Source: RUG563 sp045590215 (GTDB lineage Bacteria; Bacillota; Clostridia; Christensenellales; Aristaeellaceae). From it: DNA of 64,000 bases. The notes beneath the pieces were generated by a model. That model had not been told where the DNA came from. It did no database searches and saw only the letters and a list, made by a program, of their open reading frames with translations. Shown in pieces: positions 50,533 to 59,303 of this stretch. The translations under genes and the position numbers were made by a program. The DNA lies in contig JAZNQO010000023.1 of the NCBI GenBank assembly GCA_045590215.1, positions 1 to 64,000 on the forward strand, in the 5' to 3' direction. Numbering within the stretch: position 1 is the stretch's first letter; the number at the start of each line of letters is the position of its first letter.

Positions 50533-51714
50533 ATGCAGATCGATTCCATTCAGTTCGCCGATCGCTTCAATGGCATTTCCGGCAGTGCCATCCGTGAGAT
50601 ATTCAAGCTCTTGGCCGTTCCCGGCATGATTTCCTTTGCCGGCGGCAATCCCTCCCCGGATTTTCTGCCCGGAGAAAAGGTGGGCGAAATTGCCCATGCC
50701 CTTTTGAATGAAAAAGGCAAGGTGCTTTTGCAGTACGGTGCCACGGAAGGCTATGCCCCTTTGAAAGAAAGCCTTGTCCCCTATCTGAAAAACCAGTTTT
50801 CTTTCACCTGCACACCGGAAGAAATCCTGCCTGTTACCGGCTCCACCCAGGCCATGGATTTGCTCTGCAAGGCCCTTCTCAACCCCGGCGATAAGGTGGT
50901 TGTGGAAAGCCCCACTTTCCTTGGCAATATGCAGTGCCTGAACCTCTATCAGGCGCACCTCATCCCCGTGGAAAGCGATGACGATGGCATCAACGTGGAT
51001 AAACTGGAAGAAGTGTTCAAAAACGAACACCCCAAAATGCTCTACATCATTCCCACCTTCCAGAACCCCACCGGCCGCACGCTGTCTTTAGAGCGCAGAA
51101 AGCGCATTGCCGCTTTAGCTTCCGAATACGGCGTTCTGGTTGCGGAAGATGACCCCTACCGGGATCTGCGCTATACCGGCCAGGAACTGCCCTCCATCAA
51201 GTCCTTCGATCAGGAAGGCTGGGTGGCCTTCATGGGCAGCTTCTCCAAGGTTATTTCTCCCGGCATCCGGGTGGGTTATCTGGTAGCCCATCCCAGTATC
51301 CTTCGCAAATGCACCATCGGCAAACAGTCCAGCGATGTGCATACAGGGCTTATCAATCAGGCAATTGTGGATCATTATCTGCGGAATGACCTCTTGATAC
51401 CCCATGTGGAAACCATCTGCCGCTCCTACGGCGAAAAAATGAAAACCATGCTGGATATGCTGTCCAAATGCGGCGGTGTGGCCCGATATACCAAGCCGGA
51501 AGGCGGTCTGTTCATCTGGTGCGAACTGGATGAAGATAAAAACGCCACCCAGCTTTTGAAAAAGGCTGTGGATAAGGGCGTGGCCTACGTTCCCGGCACC
51601 CACTTCTTCGCCCACGGCGAGCATGACAATACCTTCCGGCTGAATTTCTCTATGCCCAGCGTGGAACAAATCAAAATCGGCATGGAAAAGCTGAACGACG
51701 TCTTTTCCGAATAA
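50533..51714 (+). CDS. PLP-dependent aminotransferase, class I/II (possible aromatic aminotransferase)
   Basis: 393 residues, fold type I. ISFAGGNPSPDFLP near 35-48, TGSTQAMDLLCKALLNPGD, IPTFQNPTGRTLSLERRK and AEDDPYRDLRY match the LysN/2-aminoadipate-like group (MocR-related aminotransferases without HTH). The PLP lysine is K239 in MGSFSKVISPGIRVGY. The tyrosine-type T-box and shared operon with tyrS suggest it makes tyrosine from 4-hydroxyphenylpyruvate (inference). ATG at 50533 follows AGGAGG at 9 bases; the ATG at 50527 is too close. Confidence 0.9.
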   Translation: MQIDSIQFADRFNGISGSAIREIFKLLAVPGMISFAGGNPSPDFLPGEKVGEIAHALLNEKGKVLLQYGATEGYAPLKESLVPYLKNQFSFTCTPEEILPVTGSTQAMDLLCKALLNPGDKVVVESPTFLGNMQCLNLYQAHLIPVESDDDGINVDKLEEVFKNEHPKMLYIIPTFQNPTGRTLSLERRKRIAALASEYGVLVAEDDPYRDLRYTGQELPSIKSFDQEGWVAFMGSFSKVISPGIRVGYLVAHPSILRKCTIGKQSSDVHTGLINQAIVDHYLRNDLLIPHVETICRSYGEKMKTMLDMLSKCGGVARYTKPEGGLFIWCELDEDKNATQLLKKAVDKGVAYVPGTHFFAHGEHDNTFRLNFSMPSVEQIKIGMEKLNDVFSE

Positions 51715-51730
51715 CAGGAGCTGATGTCCA

Positions 51731-52228
51731 TTGGTCACCATTGAAAAGGCCACCCCGGCCCAGGCGGAAACCCTGTTTGACATCCACCGGCAGGCCTTCC
51801 GCCCGCTGTATGAACAATTTCACGACACCCACAACCCCTACCTGCGCACGATCGAAGATATCACCTGCCGGCTGGACAACGATATGTACCGCTATTTCAC
51901 CATCCGGTATGACGGCGAAATTGTAGGCGGCATCTTTTACCGCACCCGGGGCGGCGGCCCATTCTTCAGCGAATTGCTGCCCGGGGAATACTACCTGCAG
52001 CGGCTGTACATCCGGCCGGATATGCAGGGGAAAAAGATTGCCCGCACCGCCATCCGCCTGTGCGAAGAACATCTGGGCGACGGAAAACGCTTCTTTGTGG
52101 ATTTTCCCGCCCCGCTGGAAAAGAACCGTCGCTGCTATGAAAGCGCAGGCTTCAGGGACACCGGTTTCCTCTTTGAGGCAGAGCCCGGCATGACCCTCAA
52201 ATGCTACGAAAAAAATGTGAATGAATAA
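51731..52228 (+). CDS. GNAT-family N-acetyltransferase
   Basis: 165 residues of the GNAT fold: EKATPAQAETLFDIHRQAF start, GEIVGGIFYR as strand 4, LQRLYIRPDMQGKKIARTAIRLCEE as the acetyl-CoA loop (a variant of Q/RxxGxG/A), and KNRRCYESAGFRDTGF as the terminal motif. The substrate is unknown. It lies inside the T-box operon, 16 bases before tyrS. The start is a TTG at 51731 with AGGAG 10 bases before; no in-frame ATG fits. Confidence 0.83.
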   Translation: MVTIEKATPAQAETLFDIHRQAFRPLYEQFHDTHNPYLRTIEDITCRLDNDMYRYFTIRYDGEIVGGIFYRTRGGGPFFSELLPGEYYLQRLYIRPDMQGKKIARTAIRLCEEHLGDGKRFFVDFPAPLEKNRRCYESAGFRDTGFLFEAEPGMTLKCYEKNVNE

Positions 52229-52244
52229 AGGAGAATGAATTCTT

Positions 52245-53468
52245 ATGGCACATGTACTTGATACCCTGCGGGAACGCGGATTTTTAGCTCAGATCACTTT
52301 TGAAGAAGACCTCTACAAGCAATTAGAAAAAGAGCCCACCACCTTCTACGTGGGTTTTGACCCCACTGCCACTTCCCTGCATTTCGGCCACTTCATCCCG
52401 ATTATCGCCATGGCGCATATGCAGCGTGCCGGGCATATCCCGATTGCGTTGGTTGGCGGCGGTACGGCCATGATCGGCGACCCCTCCGGCAAAACCGACA
52501 TGCGCAAAATGATGACCGTGGAAACCATCGATCATAACGTTTCCTGCATCAAAAAGCAGATGGAACGCTTCATCGAATTCGGCGAAGGCAAAGCCATGAT
52601 CGTCAACAACGCCGACTGGATTCGCAAGCTCTCTTACATGGATTTCCTCCGGGATGTGGGCTCCCTCTTCTCCGTGAACCGGATGCTGGCCGCTGAATGC
52701 TACAAGCAGCGCATGGAACGGGGCTTAACGCTTCTTGAATTCAACTACATGGTCATGCAGGCTTATGACTTCCTGCAGCTGTTCAAAAACCACGGCTGCC
52801 GCCTGCAGATGGGCGGTGACGACCAGTGGAGTAACATGCTGGCCGGGGCTGACCTCATCCGCCGCAAGGAACAGGAAGCCGCCTACGCCTGCACCTTCAA
52901 GCTGCTCATGAACCACGAAGGTAAAAAGATGGGCAAAACAGAAAAGGGTGCCCTGTGGCTGGATCCCAACCTTTGCACCCCCTACGATTTCTACCAGTAC
53001 TGGCGGAACGTTGCCGATGCAGACGTGGAAAAGTGCCTGAGCCTGCTCACGTTCCTGCCCATGGATGAAGTGCGCAAGCTCTCCAAGCTGGAAGGCAGTG
53101 CCATCAATGAAGCGAAGAAGGTTCTGGCTTACGAATGCACGTCCCTCGTCCACGGCAAAGAAGAAGCCGAAAAGGCTCAGCTGGCGGCGGCTGCCCTCTT
53201 TGGCGGCGGTGCTGCAGCGGATGTGCCCACCTACGAATGGAAGCAGTGCGATATGGAGCAGGATAACAGGCTGACCACGCTGCTCAACCTCTGCGGCCTC
53301 TGCCAGAGCCGGGGCGACGCCCGCAAGCAGGTCCAGCAGGGTGCTGTCGTGATGAACGACCAGAAGGTGACGGATATTGATACCGTCATTACCGCCGATA
53401 TGATTCCTACCGACGGCCTGCTTTTGCGCAAAGGCAAGAAGAATTTCTGCCGTATCGTGCTCAAGTAA
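52245..53468 (+). CDS. tyrS: Tyrosyl-tRNA synthetase
   Basis: 407 residues, class I. HFGHFIP near 46-52 is the HIGH motif, GDPSGKTDMR follows, GGDDQWSN binds the substrate, and KMGKTEKGALWLD near 228 is the KMSKS equivalent. A C-terminal S4 RNA-binding domain spans about 343-405 (RLTTLLNLCGLCQSRGDARKQVQQGAVVMNDQKV). It is controlled by the upstream tyrosine T-box together with the aminotransferase. GGAG precedes the ATG. Its stop overlaps the next gene by 1 base. Confidence 0.97.
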   Translation: MAHVLDTLRERGFLAQITFEEDLYKQLEKEPTTFYVGFDPTATSLHFGHFIPIIAMAHMQRAGHIPIALVGGGTAMIGDPSGKTDMRKMMTVETIDHNVSCIKKQMERFIEFGEGKAMIVNNADWIRKLSYMDFLRDVGSLFSVNRMLAAECYKQRMERGLTLLEFNYMVMQAYDFLQLFKNHGCRLQMGGDDQWSNMLAGADLIRRKEQEAAYACTFKLLMNHEGKKMGKTEKGALWLDPNLCTPYDFYQYWRNVADADVEKCLSLLTFLPMDEVRKLSKLEGSAINEAKKVLAYECTSLVHGKEEAEKAQLAAAALFGGGAAADVPTYEWKQCDMEQDNRLTTLLNLCGLCQSRGDARKQVQQGAVVMNDQKVTDIDTVITADMIPTDGLLLRKGKKNFCRIVLK

Positions 53469-54121
53469 TGGTCTGCCGGGATTACAAAACATTAAAACAA
53501 GCGGCCAGCGATCAATTCATCGTCAATAAAAGCCGCTTCATCGGCTATGCCGCCCCCTGCGAAAGCGAGGAGGCGGCACTGGCCTTTTTGCGCTCCATCC
53601 GGGAAAAGCATAAGGATGCCACCCACAACTGCTACGCCTATATCATCGGCCAAAACGCTGGTATTATGCGCTATTCCGACGATGGCGAGCCCGGCGGCAC
53701 GGCCGGCATGCCCATCATTGAGGTGATGAAGGCACGGGGCGTGGTGAATTGCTGCGTGGTGGTCACGCGCTATTTCGGCGGTATTCTGCTTGGTGCCGGC
53801 GGCTTGGTGCGTGCCTATACAAAAGGCTGCGTGGTTGCCCTGAACGCTGCGCAGGTGGTCACCATGGAGGAAAGCCAGCGGCTGCTCCTGGATATCCCCT
53901 ATCCCTTGTGGGATAAGATCAACTATCACCTGCAATCCCTGCCTCAGCTGACAGAAAACACCGAGTTTGGCGCATCGGTTTCTGTGACGCTGCTGGTTCG
54001 CACCAAGGATGTGGACAGCGTCATTGATAAGCTGAACACCCTCACCGACGGAAAGCTGGACTACCTGCTGGACGAAGTGCTCCATTACCCCTGGCCGGAA
54101 GAAAGTCAGGAAACGGAATAA
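53468..54121 (+). CDS. YigZ/IMPACT family protein
   Basis: 217 residues: N-terminal UPF0029/Impact domain (about 1-125; KSRFIGYAAPCESEEAALAFLRSIREKHKDATHNCYAYIIG, then RYSDDGEPGGTAGMPIIEVM and VVVTRYFGGILLGAGGLVRAYTKG) and a C-terminal DUF1949 domain with ferredoxin-like fold. Related eukaryotic IMPACT interacts with the translation stress machinery; the bacterial role is unknown. It overlaps the tyrS stop by 1 base (TAATG), so it ends the T-box operon. Confidence 0.92.
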   Translation: MVCRDYKTLKQAASDQFIVNKSRFIGYAAPCESEEAALAFLRSIREKHKDATHNCYAYIIGQNAGIMRYSDDGEPGGTAGMPIIEVMKARGVVNCCVVVTRYFGGILLGAGGLVRAYTKGCVVALNAAQVVTMEESQRLLLDIPYPLWDKINYHLQSLPQLTENTEFGASVSVTLLVRTKDVDSVIDKLNTLTDGKLDYLLDEVLHYPWPEESQETE

Positions 54122-54123
54122 GC

Positions 54124-54155
54124 AAAGTTGCCCTTGTATCAGGGCAACTTTTTTG
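54124..54155 (+). terminator. Terminator of the T-box operon
   Basis: AAGTTGCCCT (54125-54134) pairs perfectly with AGGGCAACTT (54141-54150), followed by T-run. Confidence 0.92.
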
Positions 54156-54197
54156 TTATCATAATAGCATACCCTTTCACCAAAAGGAGGCGTTCAT

Positions 54198-54932
54198 TTG
54201 ATTCTGTTTTTAACCAGCCATATGGGCGGCAGTTACTTTCCTCCGGACAATCCGAAATTCAGCCCTGTTTTGCAGGAAAACCGCTTCACCGAAAACCTGA
54301 AAAAACATTGGCCGGGAAAGGCGAAAGTGCTGCTCATCGCCTCCGATCCGCAGGAGCATAACGTATTGGATTCCATTGCAGACGCTTTTTCCCATACCCT
54401 GCCCATGGCCGGGCTGCCGGTGGAATATGTGCTGCCCTGCGATGACCGAAACGAAGAAGCGGCGGCGAATTTGAGCGTTTATGATGTTATTATTCACGCC
54501 GGCGGCCATGTGCCCACCCAGAACGCCTTTTTTCATCAGCTGAACCTGAAAGAAAAATACAAGGCTTTTCACGGCATCGTGATCGGCATCAGCGCAGGCA
54601 CCATGAACTGCGCTTCCACCGTCTACGCCCATCCGGAACTGGACGGCGAAGCGGTAGACCCCGATTATCAGCGGTTCATTCCGGGGCTTGGGCTGACGGA
54701 ACTGCAAATCCTGCCCCATTTCCAATACATCCGCACGCTTACCTTGGACGGCATGAAGGCCATCGACGAAATTGCAGCTCATGACAGCCGGGGGCATTCT
54801 TTCCTCTGCCTGAACGACGGGGCGTATATTCTCCAAGAAAATGGAAAAACCACTGTTTTCGGTGAAGCCTATCTCCTGCAGGACGGCAGCTTGACGCAAC
54901 TTTGCAAGGATAACGAAAGCATAATACTGTAA
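54198..54932 (+). CDS. Peptidase family S51 / class I glutamine amidotransferase-like protein
   Basis: 244 residues of the dipeptidase E/cyanophycinase fold. GIVIGISAGTMNCA near 130-143 holds the nucleophile serine in GxSAG. IIHAGGHVPTQNAFF precedes it, and LPHF supplies a conserved histidine. Relatives cleave aspartyl dipeptides or cyanophycin. The start is TTG at 54198, 7 bases after AAAGGAGG. The nudix gene follows 17 bases later, so both form an operon. Confidence 0.87.
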   Translation: MILFLTSHMGGSYFPPDNPKFSPVLQENRFTENLKKHWPGKAKVLLIASDPQEHNVLDSIADAFSHTLPMAGLPVEYVLPCDDRNEEAAANLSVYDVIIHAGGHVPTQNAFFHQLNLKEKYKAFHGIVIGISAGTMNCASTVYAHPELDGEAVDPDYQRFIPGLGLTELQILPHFQYIRTLTLDGMKAIDEIAAHDSRGHSFLCLNDGAYILQENGKTTVFGEAYLLQDGSLTQLCKDNESIIL

Positions 54933-54949
54933 AAAGGAAAGAAACTGCT

Positions 54950-55486
54950 ATGCGACTTTTGTTCACGCTGGATTTGAAAAACTATAAAGAGGGCGGTACT
55001 GTGGGAAAGAGGCCATCCGTCCGGGGAATTATCGTCAGGAACGGCCTGATCGCCATGATGCACAGCCTGAAATACGGCTATTACAAGCTGCCCGGCGGCG
55101 GTATCGAAGAGGGCGAAAGCCTGACCGACACCCTCCTTAGGGAAGTGCGAGAAGAAAGCGGCCTCATCGTGCTGCCCGAATCCATACGCCCTTTCGGATT
55201 CGTGCGGCGCATTGAAAAAGGCAGTTATGAAGATATTTTCATGCAGGAAAATTATTATTTCCTTTGCAGCGCAGAAGAAGTACCCACCGCTCAATCACTG
55301 GACGATTATGAAGCGGAAGAGCACTTCACCCTGGAATATGTTTCACCAGCCCATGCAATCCGTTACAACGAAGTCCTTTTGCAACATCTGCCTCCGGAGA
55401 AACCCCGTTACCATGGCATGCTGACGAGAGAAAACAGGGTGCTGCGCCTTTTGCAGGAAGAAATGCCTGAACTTTTCCAAGGGTAA
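54950..55486 (+). CDS. Nudix hydrolase
   Basis: 178 residues. The nudix box GGGIEEGESLTDTLLREVREESGLI (about 48-72) is intact. GIIVRNGLIAMMHSLKYGYYKLPGG precedes it. Substrate unknown; the C-terminal extension (YEAEEHFTLEYVSPAHAIRYNEVLL) resembles nudix proteins acting on nucleotides or sugar nucleotides. Co-transcribed with the S51 peptidase gene. Confidence 0.88.
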   Translation: MRLLFTLDLKNYKEGGTVGKRPSVRGIIVRNGLIAMMHSLKYGYYKLPGGGIEEGESLTDTLLREVREESGLIVLPESIRPFGFVRRIEKGSYEDIFMQENYYFLCSAEEVPTAQSLDDYEAEEHFTLEYVSPAHAIRYNEVLLQHLPPEKPRYHGMLTRENRVLRLLQEEMPELFQG

Positions 55487-55863
55487 CGAGGGTTTTATGA
55501 GGCTCTGCCCCAACCACCGTCAGGAGGACGTTCCTCCTGAACCTCCAACTGCAGAAAATACTATATTTTTCTGCATACGTTGTGCCGCTGAAAGGTGAGA
55601 AAACGAAGTAACGAATATTTCCGGGCATTCCGCCGCCTGCCGGAGGCCAAAGGCATCCGGGGAAAACGCAAAAAGCTGATGGGAAAATACATTTTCCCAC
55701 TCGGTTTTTTGTCGTTTTTTTTGCCCGGAAATACCATTGCAAACGTTTCTATCCAAGTTACAGGCGCAAATTGCAAAGCCCGTCCATGCCATGTGTTCAC
55801 CGGGTAAAGTCCACAGGCACGACCTCTGGTGCAGGGGTTCGGGGGCAGCATAAGCCCCCGAAT
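55487..55863. repeat. Non-coding spacer with palindromic elements
   Basis: No convincing gene. TCAGGAGGA and TCCTCCTGA (55520-55540) form a perfect 9-bp palindrome. TGCAGAAAATA and TATTTTTCTGCA near 55550-55576 form a hairpin. TTCGGGGGC with GCCCCCGAA (about 55838-55862) forms another. The GGGGTTCGGGGG core recurs near 59178, suggesting a family of extragenic palindromes. Confidence 0.6.
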
Positions 55864-55895
55864 AAAAAAAGAACTGCCTTTATGCAAGACAGTTC
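55864..55895 (-). terminator. Terminator of the small methyltransferase gene
   Basis: GAACTGCC (55871-55878) and GACAGTTC (55888-55895) form the stem with one mismatch; seven T follow on the minus strand. Confidence 0.75.
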
Positions 55896-55903
55896 CTGAA
55901 CGT

Positions 55904-56458
55904 TTATTTCTCTTCCTGTTCTTTTCTGGGCTTCCAGCCAACCAGCGCACCGCACATCAGGTTTTTGCGGCAGCTGACGGAAGTGAAGCCTGCTTCCTGC
56001 ATCAGGCGCATGAGTTCCCGCCGGGAAAGTGCGCCTTCGCTCACCTGCATATGGGTGGACGCCATCACAAACTGTCCCCCTTCACGCAGCACACGGAAAG
56101 CTTCGGCGATGGCACCCCGGCTCACATCCCCACGGATAGCCGCAGGCAGCAGCACGATATTGAAGCTGTTGCTGCGCCAAGGAATATCATCCACGCGGCC
56201 GGAGATCACATCGGCATCGTCCAGCATTTCCCGGACAGCTCTCGCCTGTTCCGGCTGTTCGCAAAGGCCACACAGGTTCAAACGCATTTTATCATTCAAA
56301 TGGCTCAAAAGCGCACCGTCGGCGCAGGCCATGTCCAGAATCTTGTCATGTTCTTCCAGCATCGCCCAGCTGGCACAAGCACGCATAGAAGCATTCAGAC
56401 GTTTCTTCACGCCCAAGGCGGCTTGATAGCTGTTCAACGTTGTTGTTTTCGTCAGCAC
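55904..56458 (-). CDS. Class I SAM-dependent methyltransferase, small
   Basis: 184 residues. Motif I is ILDMACADGALLSHL (near 37-51), followed by LCGLCEQPEQARAVREML, IVLLPAAI as motif IV and AIAEAFRVLREGGQFVMAS as the motif VI region, typical of the UbiE/COQ5 type. The usual glycine-rich motif I (GxGxG) is altered to ACADG. The substrate is unknown. A GTG at 56458 is chosen as start because GGGAGGG lies 6 bases before; an in-frame ATG at 56539 lacks a site. Confidence 0.8.
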   Translation of the reverse strand: MLTKTTTLNSYQAALGVKKRLNASMRACASWAMLEEHDKILDMACADGALLSHLNDKMRLNLCGLCEQPEQARAVREMLDDADVISGRVDDIPWRSNSFNIVLLPAAIRGDVSRGAIAEAFRVLREGGQFVMASTHMQVSEGALSRRELMRLMQEAGFTSVSCRKNLMCGALVGWKPRKEQEEK

Positions 56459-56651
56459 GGCATTCCCTCCCAAAAGGGCGTAAATCACCCTTTTTTCACT
56501 TTGCTTTACGATTATAACACAAAAAGGAAATAAATGCACGCATTTTTTGTAATAAATTTTAAATATTTTTGATTTTTGTGAAACATTTTTTGATAAATCA
56601 CCAAAAATGCGCCCCGGCAGCCGTTGCCAAGGCGCATTTTTGTTTTATTCT

Positions 56652-57824
56652 TTACAGATTGGCTTCTTTTTTCAGGGCGTCCACCATGTCCAGCTGTTCC
56701 CAAGGCAGCTCCACATCAGTGCGGCCAAAGTGGCCGTAGGCTGCGGTCTGGCGATAGATGGGGCGGCGCAGGTTCAGGCGATTGATGATGGCGTCGGGGC
56801 GCATGTCAAACACCTTTTCCACCAGCTTTGCGATTTCCGCATCGGCGATGATGCCGGTGCCCCGGGTGTTCACCTGGAAAGAAACAGGCTGCGCCACGCC
56901 GATAGCATAGGCCAGCGCAATTTCGCACTGCTTGGCAAGGCCGGCGGCTACCACATTTTTCGCCGCATGGCGTGCGGCATAAGCGGCAGAGCGGTCAACT
57001 TTCGTGGGATCCTTACCGGAGAAAGCGCCACCGCCGTGGGGGGCATAGCCGCCGTAGGTGTCCACGATGATCTTGCGACCGGTAAGCCCGGTATCACCAG
57101 CAGGGCCGCCCAGCACAAAGCGGCCGGTGGGGTTAATAAAATATTTGGTATCGGGCTGCAAAAGCTCCGCCGGGATCACCTGCTTGATAACCCCTTCGAT
57201 CATGGCTTTTTCAATGTCCGCATGCTCGATGTTTTCATCGTGCTGGGTGGAGATAACCACAGTATCCACGGAAACGGGCTTGCCGTCTTCATATACAACG
57301 GTCACTTGGCTCTTGCCATCGGGACGCATCCAGGGATACGTACCATCCTTGCGTACTTCAGCCATCTTCCGGGTCAGGCGATGGGCCAACGCGATGGGCA
57401 TAGGCATCATTTCGGGGGTTTCGTCGCAGGCAAAACCGAACATCATGCCCTGATCCCCGGCACCGGTTTCGTTTTCGTCTTCGCTGCGGGTTTCGAGGGC
57501 GGCATCCACGCCCTGGGCAATATCAGGGCTCTGGTCATGCACAGCAGTGAGCACGGCACAGGATGCGCCGTCAAAGCCCTTCTTGGCACGGTCATAGCCG
57601 ATATCGTTGACCACCTTGCGAACCACGTCCGCAATGGGCACATAGCCATTGGTGGTGATTTCGCCCATCACCATCACAAGCCCGGTGGTGGCGCAGGTTT
57701 CGCAGGCAACCCGGCTCATGGGGTCCTGTTCCAAAAGTGCGTCCAGAATGGCATCGGAAATCTGGTCGCACATCTTATCGGGATGGCCTTCAGTAACGGA
57801 TTCGGAAGTAAATAATGTACGCAT
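56652..57824 (-). CDS. metK: S-adenosylmethionine synthetase
   Basis: 390 residues, cytoplasmic. Makes SAM from methionine and ATP. FTSESVTEGHPDKMCDQISDAILD near 4-27 binds ATP and metal, GAGDQGMMFGFACDETPEMMP near 115, and GGGAFSGKDPTKVDRSAAYAARH is the conserved late motif. The flexible active-site loop is present between. The ATG follows AAAAGGAG. It is governed by an upstream S-box riboswitch and provides the methyl donor for the methyltransferases of the window. Confidence 0.98.
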   Translation of the reverse strand: MRTLFTSESVTEGHPDKMCDQISDAILDALLEQDPMSRVACETCATTGLVMVMGEITTNGYVPIADVVRKVVNDIGYDRAKKGFDGASCAVLTAVHDQSPDIAQGVDAALETRSEDENETGAGDQGMMFGFACDETPEMMPMPIALAHRLTRKMAEVRKDGTYPWMRPDGKSQVTVVYEDGKPVSVDTVVISTQHDENIEHADIEKAMIEGVIKQVIPAELLQPDTKYFINPTGRFVLGGPAGDTGLTGRKIIVDTYGGYAPHGGGAFSGKDPTKVDRSAAYAARHAAKNVVAAGLAKQCEIALAYAIGVAQPVSFQVNTRGTGIIADAEIAKLVEKVFDMRPDAIINRLNLRRPIYRQTAAYGHFGRTDVELPWEQLDMVDALKKEANL

Positions 57825-57868
57825 GGGGATTCTCCTTTTGTTTTAGATACTGAAAGCCTTTCCTTACG

Positions 57869-57901
57869 CAAAAATACCGTCTGTCTTTACAGACAGGCGG
57901 C
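57869..57901 (-). terminator. Riboswitch terminator upstream of metK
   Basis: CCGTCTGTCT (57877-57886) pairs with AGACAGGCGG (57891-57900) with one mismatch; TATTTTT follows on the minus strand. It ends transcription when SAM is bound (known for S-box leaders). Confidence 0.85.
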
Positions 57902-57922
57902 ATGCTTTATCCATTTCTTGCG

Positions 57923-58023
57923 CCTTATCTGCCAGCGTTTATCACGCTGCTGGAATTAGCACCTCGCATTGCTGCCGGTTGCCGGGCTTCACAGGGCCAG
58001 TTCCCTCCGCCGCTCTGGATAAG
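57923..58023 (-). promoter_or_regulatory. SAM-I (S-box) riboswitch aptamer
   Basis: Minus-strand landmarks: CTTATCCAGAG at the 5' P1, GGCGGAGGGAACTGGCCCTG, TGAAGCCCGGCAACCGG, GAGGTGCTAATTCCAGCAG, and GGCAGATAAGG at the 3' P1. All match the S-box consensus. P1 arms TTATC/GATAA close it. Confidence 0.95.
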
Positions 58024-58041
58024 GTATTCAGTTCGGTTGAC

Positions 58042-58070
58042 AGTATACTGTTTTTTGATTGTTCTGTCAA
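58042..58070 (-). promoter_or_regulatory. Promoter of metK
   Basis: On the minus strand TTGACA (58070-58065), 17 bases, TATACT (58047-58042). Confidence 0.8.
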
Positions 58071-58077
58071 TAGTTTT

Positions 58078-58974
58078 TTACCACAAAAGCATCATCAAAG
58101 GAATCGTCACCACGCTGAGAATGGTGGTAAACGCAACCGCTCCAACCGCCAGTTCCCTTGCACGCTCTGTGGAATAAGCCGTAGCCTGCACCAGCGTATT
58201 GCTGGCCCCCGGCATGCAGCAGGCAATAAAGATGGCCGCCCCGGTATCCCCCTGCACGCCCAGCACCTTCAAAACCACCAGCGCAAACAGCGGCATGGCA
58301 ATCAGCCGCAGGCTGCAGGTGAGCAGGAAAGAGCGGTTTTTCAGCATGTCCACCGTGATCTTTCCAAAGAACGCCCCGGCCACCATCATCGCCATGGGCG
58401 TGGCCAAGTTGCTCATGGCGTCCACCACATCCGTCATTACTTTCGGCAGCTTCCATCCCGCAATCTGCAAAACCAGTGCCAGTAAAATGGCGCACATGGT
58501 GGGGTTTGCAATCTTCTTCACGCCGGTTTTCCAGTCCTTGCAGAACAGTGCCAGTGCTACCGACCAGCTGACAATATTGAACGCCGTCACAAACGCCACG
58601 CCGTACCCTACCACCACTTCGCCAAACGCAGCCTCCATCACCGGATACCCCATGAAACCGCAATTGGAAAGAGCCGTCAGCTGCGTGAACACCGCACGCT
58701 CGTCCTTGGGATGCTTGCGGAAAACCAAATAGCCAATGCCCAACATCACGCTCGTCAGCACCATGGACAGGAAAAAACAGCCGATCCACTCCCCTGTCAG
58801 TGTGCCGGCCGGCAGGTGATACAGCTTTGCAAAATTCAGACAGGGCGTGGAAATCAAAATCACCATGGAAGTGACGCTCTTTACGCTCTTGTCATCCCAT
58901 ATCTTACGCCAGACCAGAAAAAAGCCCAGCGATGCCATCAAAAACAGCACAACCACCTGATGCAAAACAGCCAT
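58078..58974 (-). CDS. AEC-family (auxin efflux carrier-like) transporter
   Basis: 298 residues with about ten helices. VVVLFLMASLGFFLVWRKIWDDKSVKSVTSMVILISTPCLNFAKL opens the protein, and ALSNCGFMGYPVMEAAFGEV and CMPGASNTLVQATAYS are the two conserved discontinuous-helix motifs of AEC carriers. Bacterial relatives export malate, malonate or other organic acids; the substrate is not clear here. The stop lies just outside the metK promoter. AGGAGGAAAT precedes the ATG. Confidence 0.9.
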   Translation of the reverse strand: MAVLHQVVVLFLMASLGFFLVWRKIWDDKSVKSVTSMVILISTPCLNFAKLYHLPAGTLTGEWIGCFFLSMVLTSVMLGIGYLVFRKHPKDERAVFTQLTALSNCGFMGYPVMEAAFGEVVVGYGVAFVTAFNIVSWSVALALFCKDWKTGVKKIANPTMCAILLALVLQIAGWKLPKVMTDVVDAMSNLATPMAMMVAGAFFGKITVDMLKNRSFLLTCSLRLIAMPLFALVVLKVLGVQGDTGAAIFIACCMPGASNTLVQATAYSTERARELAVGAVAFTTILSVVTIPLMMLLW

Positions 58975-58980
58975 AATTTC

Positions 58981-59216
58981 CTCCTGAATAGTGTGTGGAT
59001 TTTTTTCGGGAGGGGGATTCTTTGAGGGTCAAAGAATCCCCCTCCCGTACCCTCCCCAAGAAAGCCGGTAAGGGGAGACTTGAGAAAACGTTGTGCTCTC
59101 CCTTGTTTCTTATCAAGATAAATCAGCTCCACGGGGAAAGAAGTTTGTTTTTTCCTCTATTCCGAATAGCTTTTCTAAGGGGGTTCGGGGGAGATACTCC
59201 TCCCCCTTATTCTGCA
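58981..59216. repeat. Palindrome-rich intergenic element
   Basis: CGGGAGGGGGATTCTTTG (59007-59024) and its perfect complement (59030-59047) enclose AGGGT: an 18-bp stem. A second imperfect stem AAGGGGAG/CTCTCCCTT spans about 59076-59104. A third, AAGGGGG...GGAG with CTCC...CCCCCTT, lies near 59175-59210. No gene is credible in this 329-base spacer. Confidence 0.75.
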
Positions 59217-59303
59217 TCCTCTCCGTTCTTCCTGCACGGTGGCACACCTTTTTTCTTTTCTGTCATAGAATGAAAATGAAGCAAAGAAAGGAGCGGATGA
59301 AGC

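Noticed and set aside
58904..59273. Small overlapping open frames on both strands in the spacer before the LysM gene
   Set aside because: They are created by palindromic GC-rich repeats, have no supporting ribosome sites and no recognisable domains.
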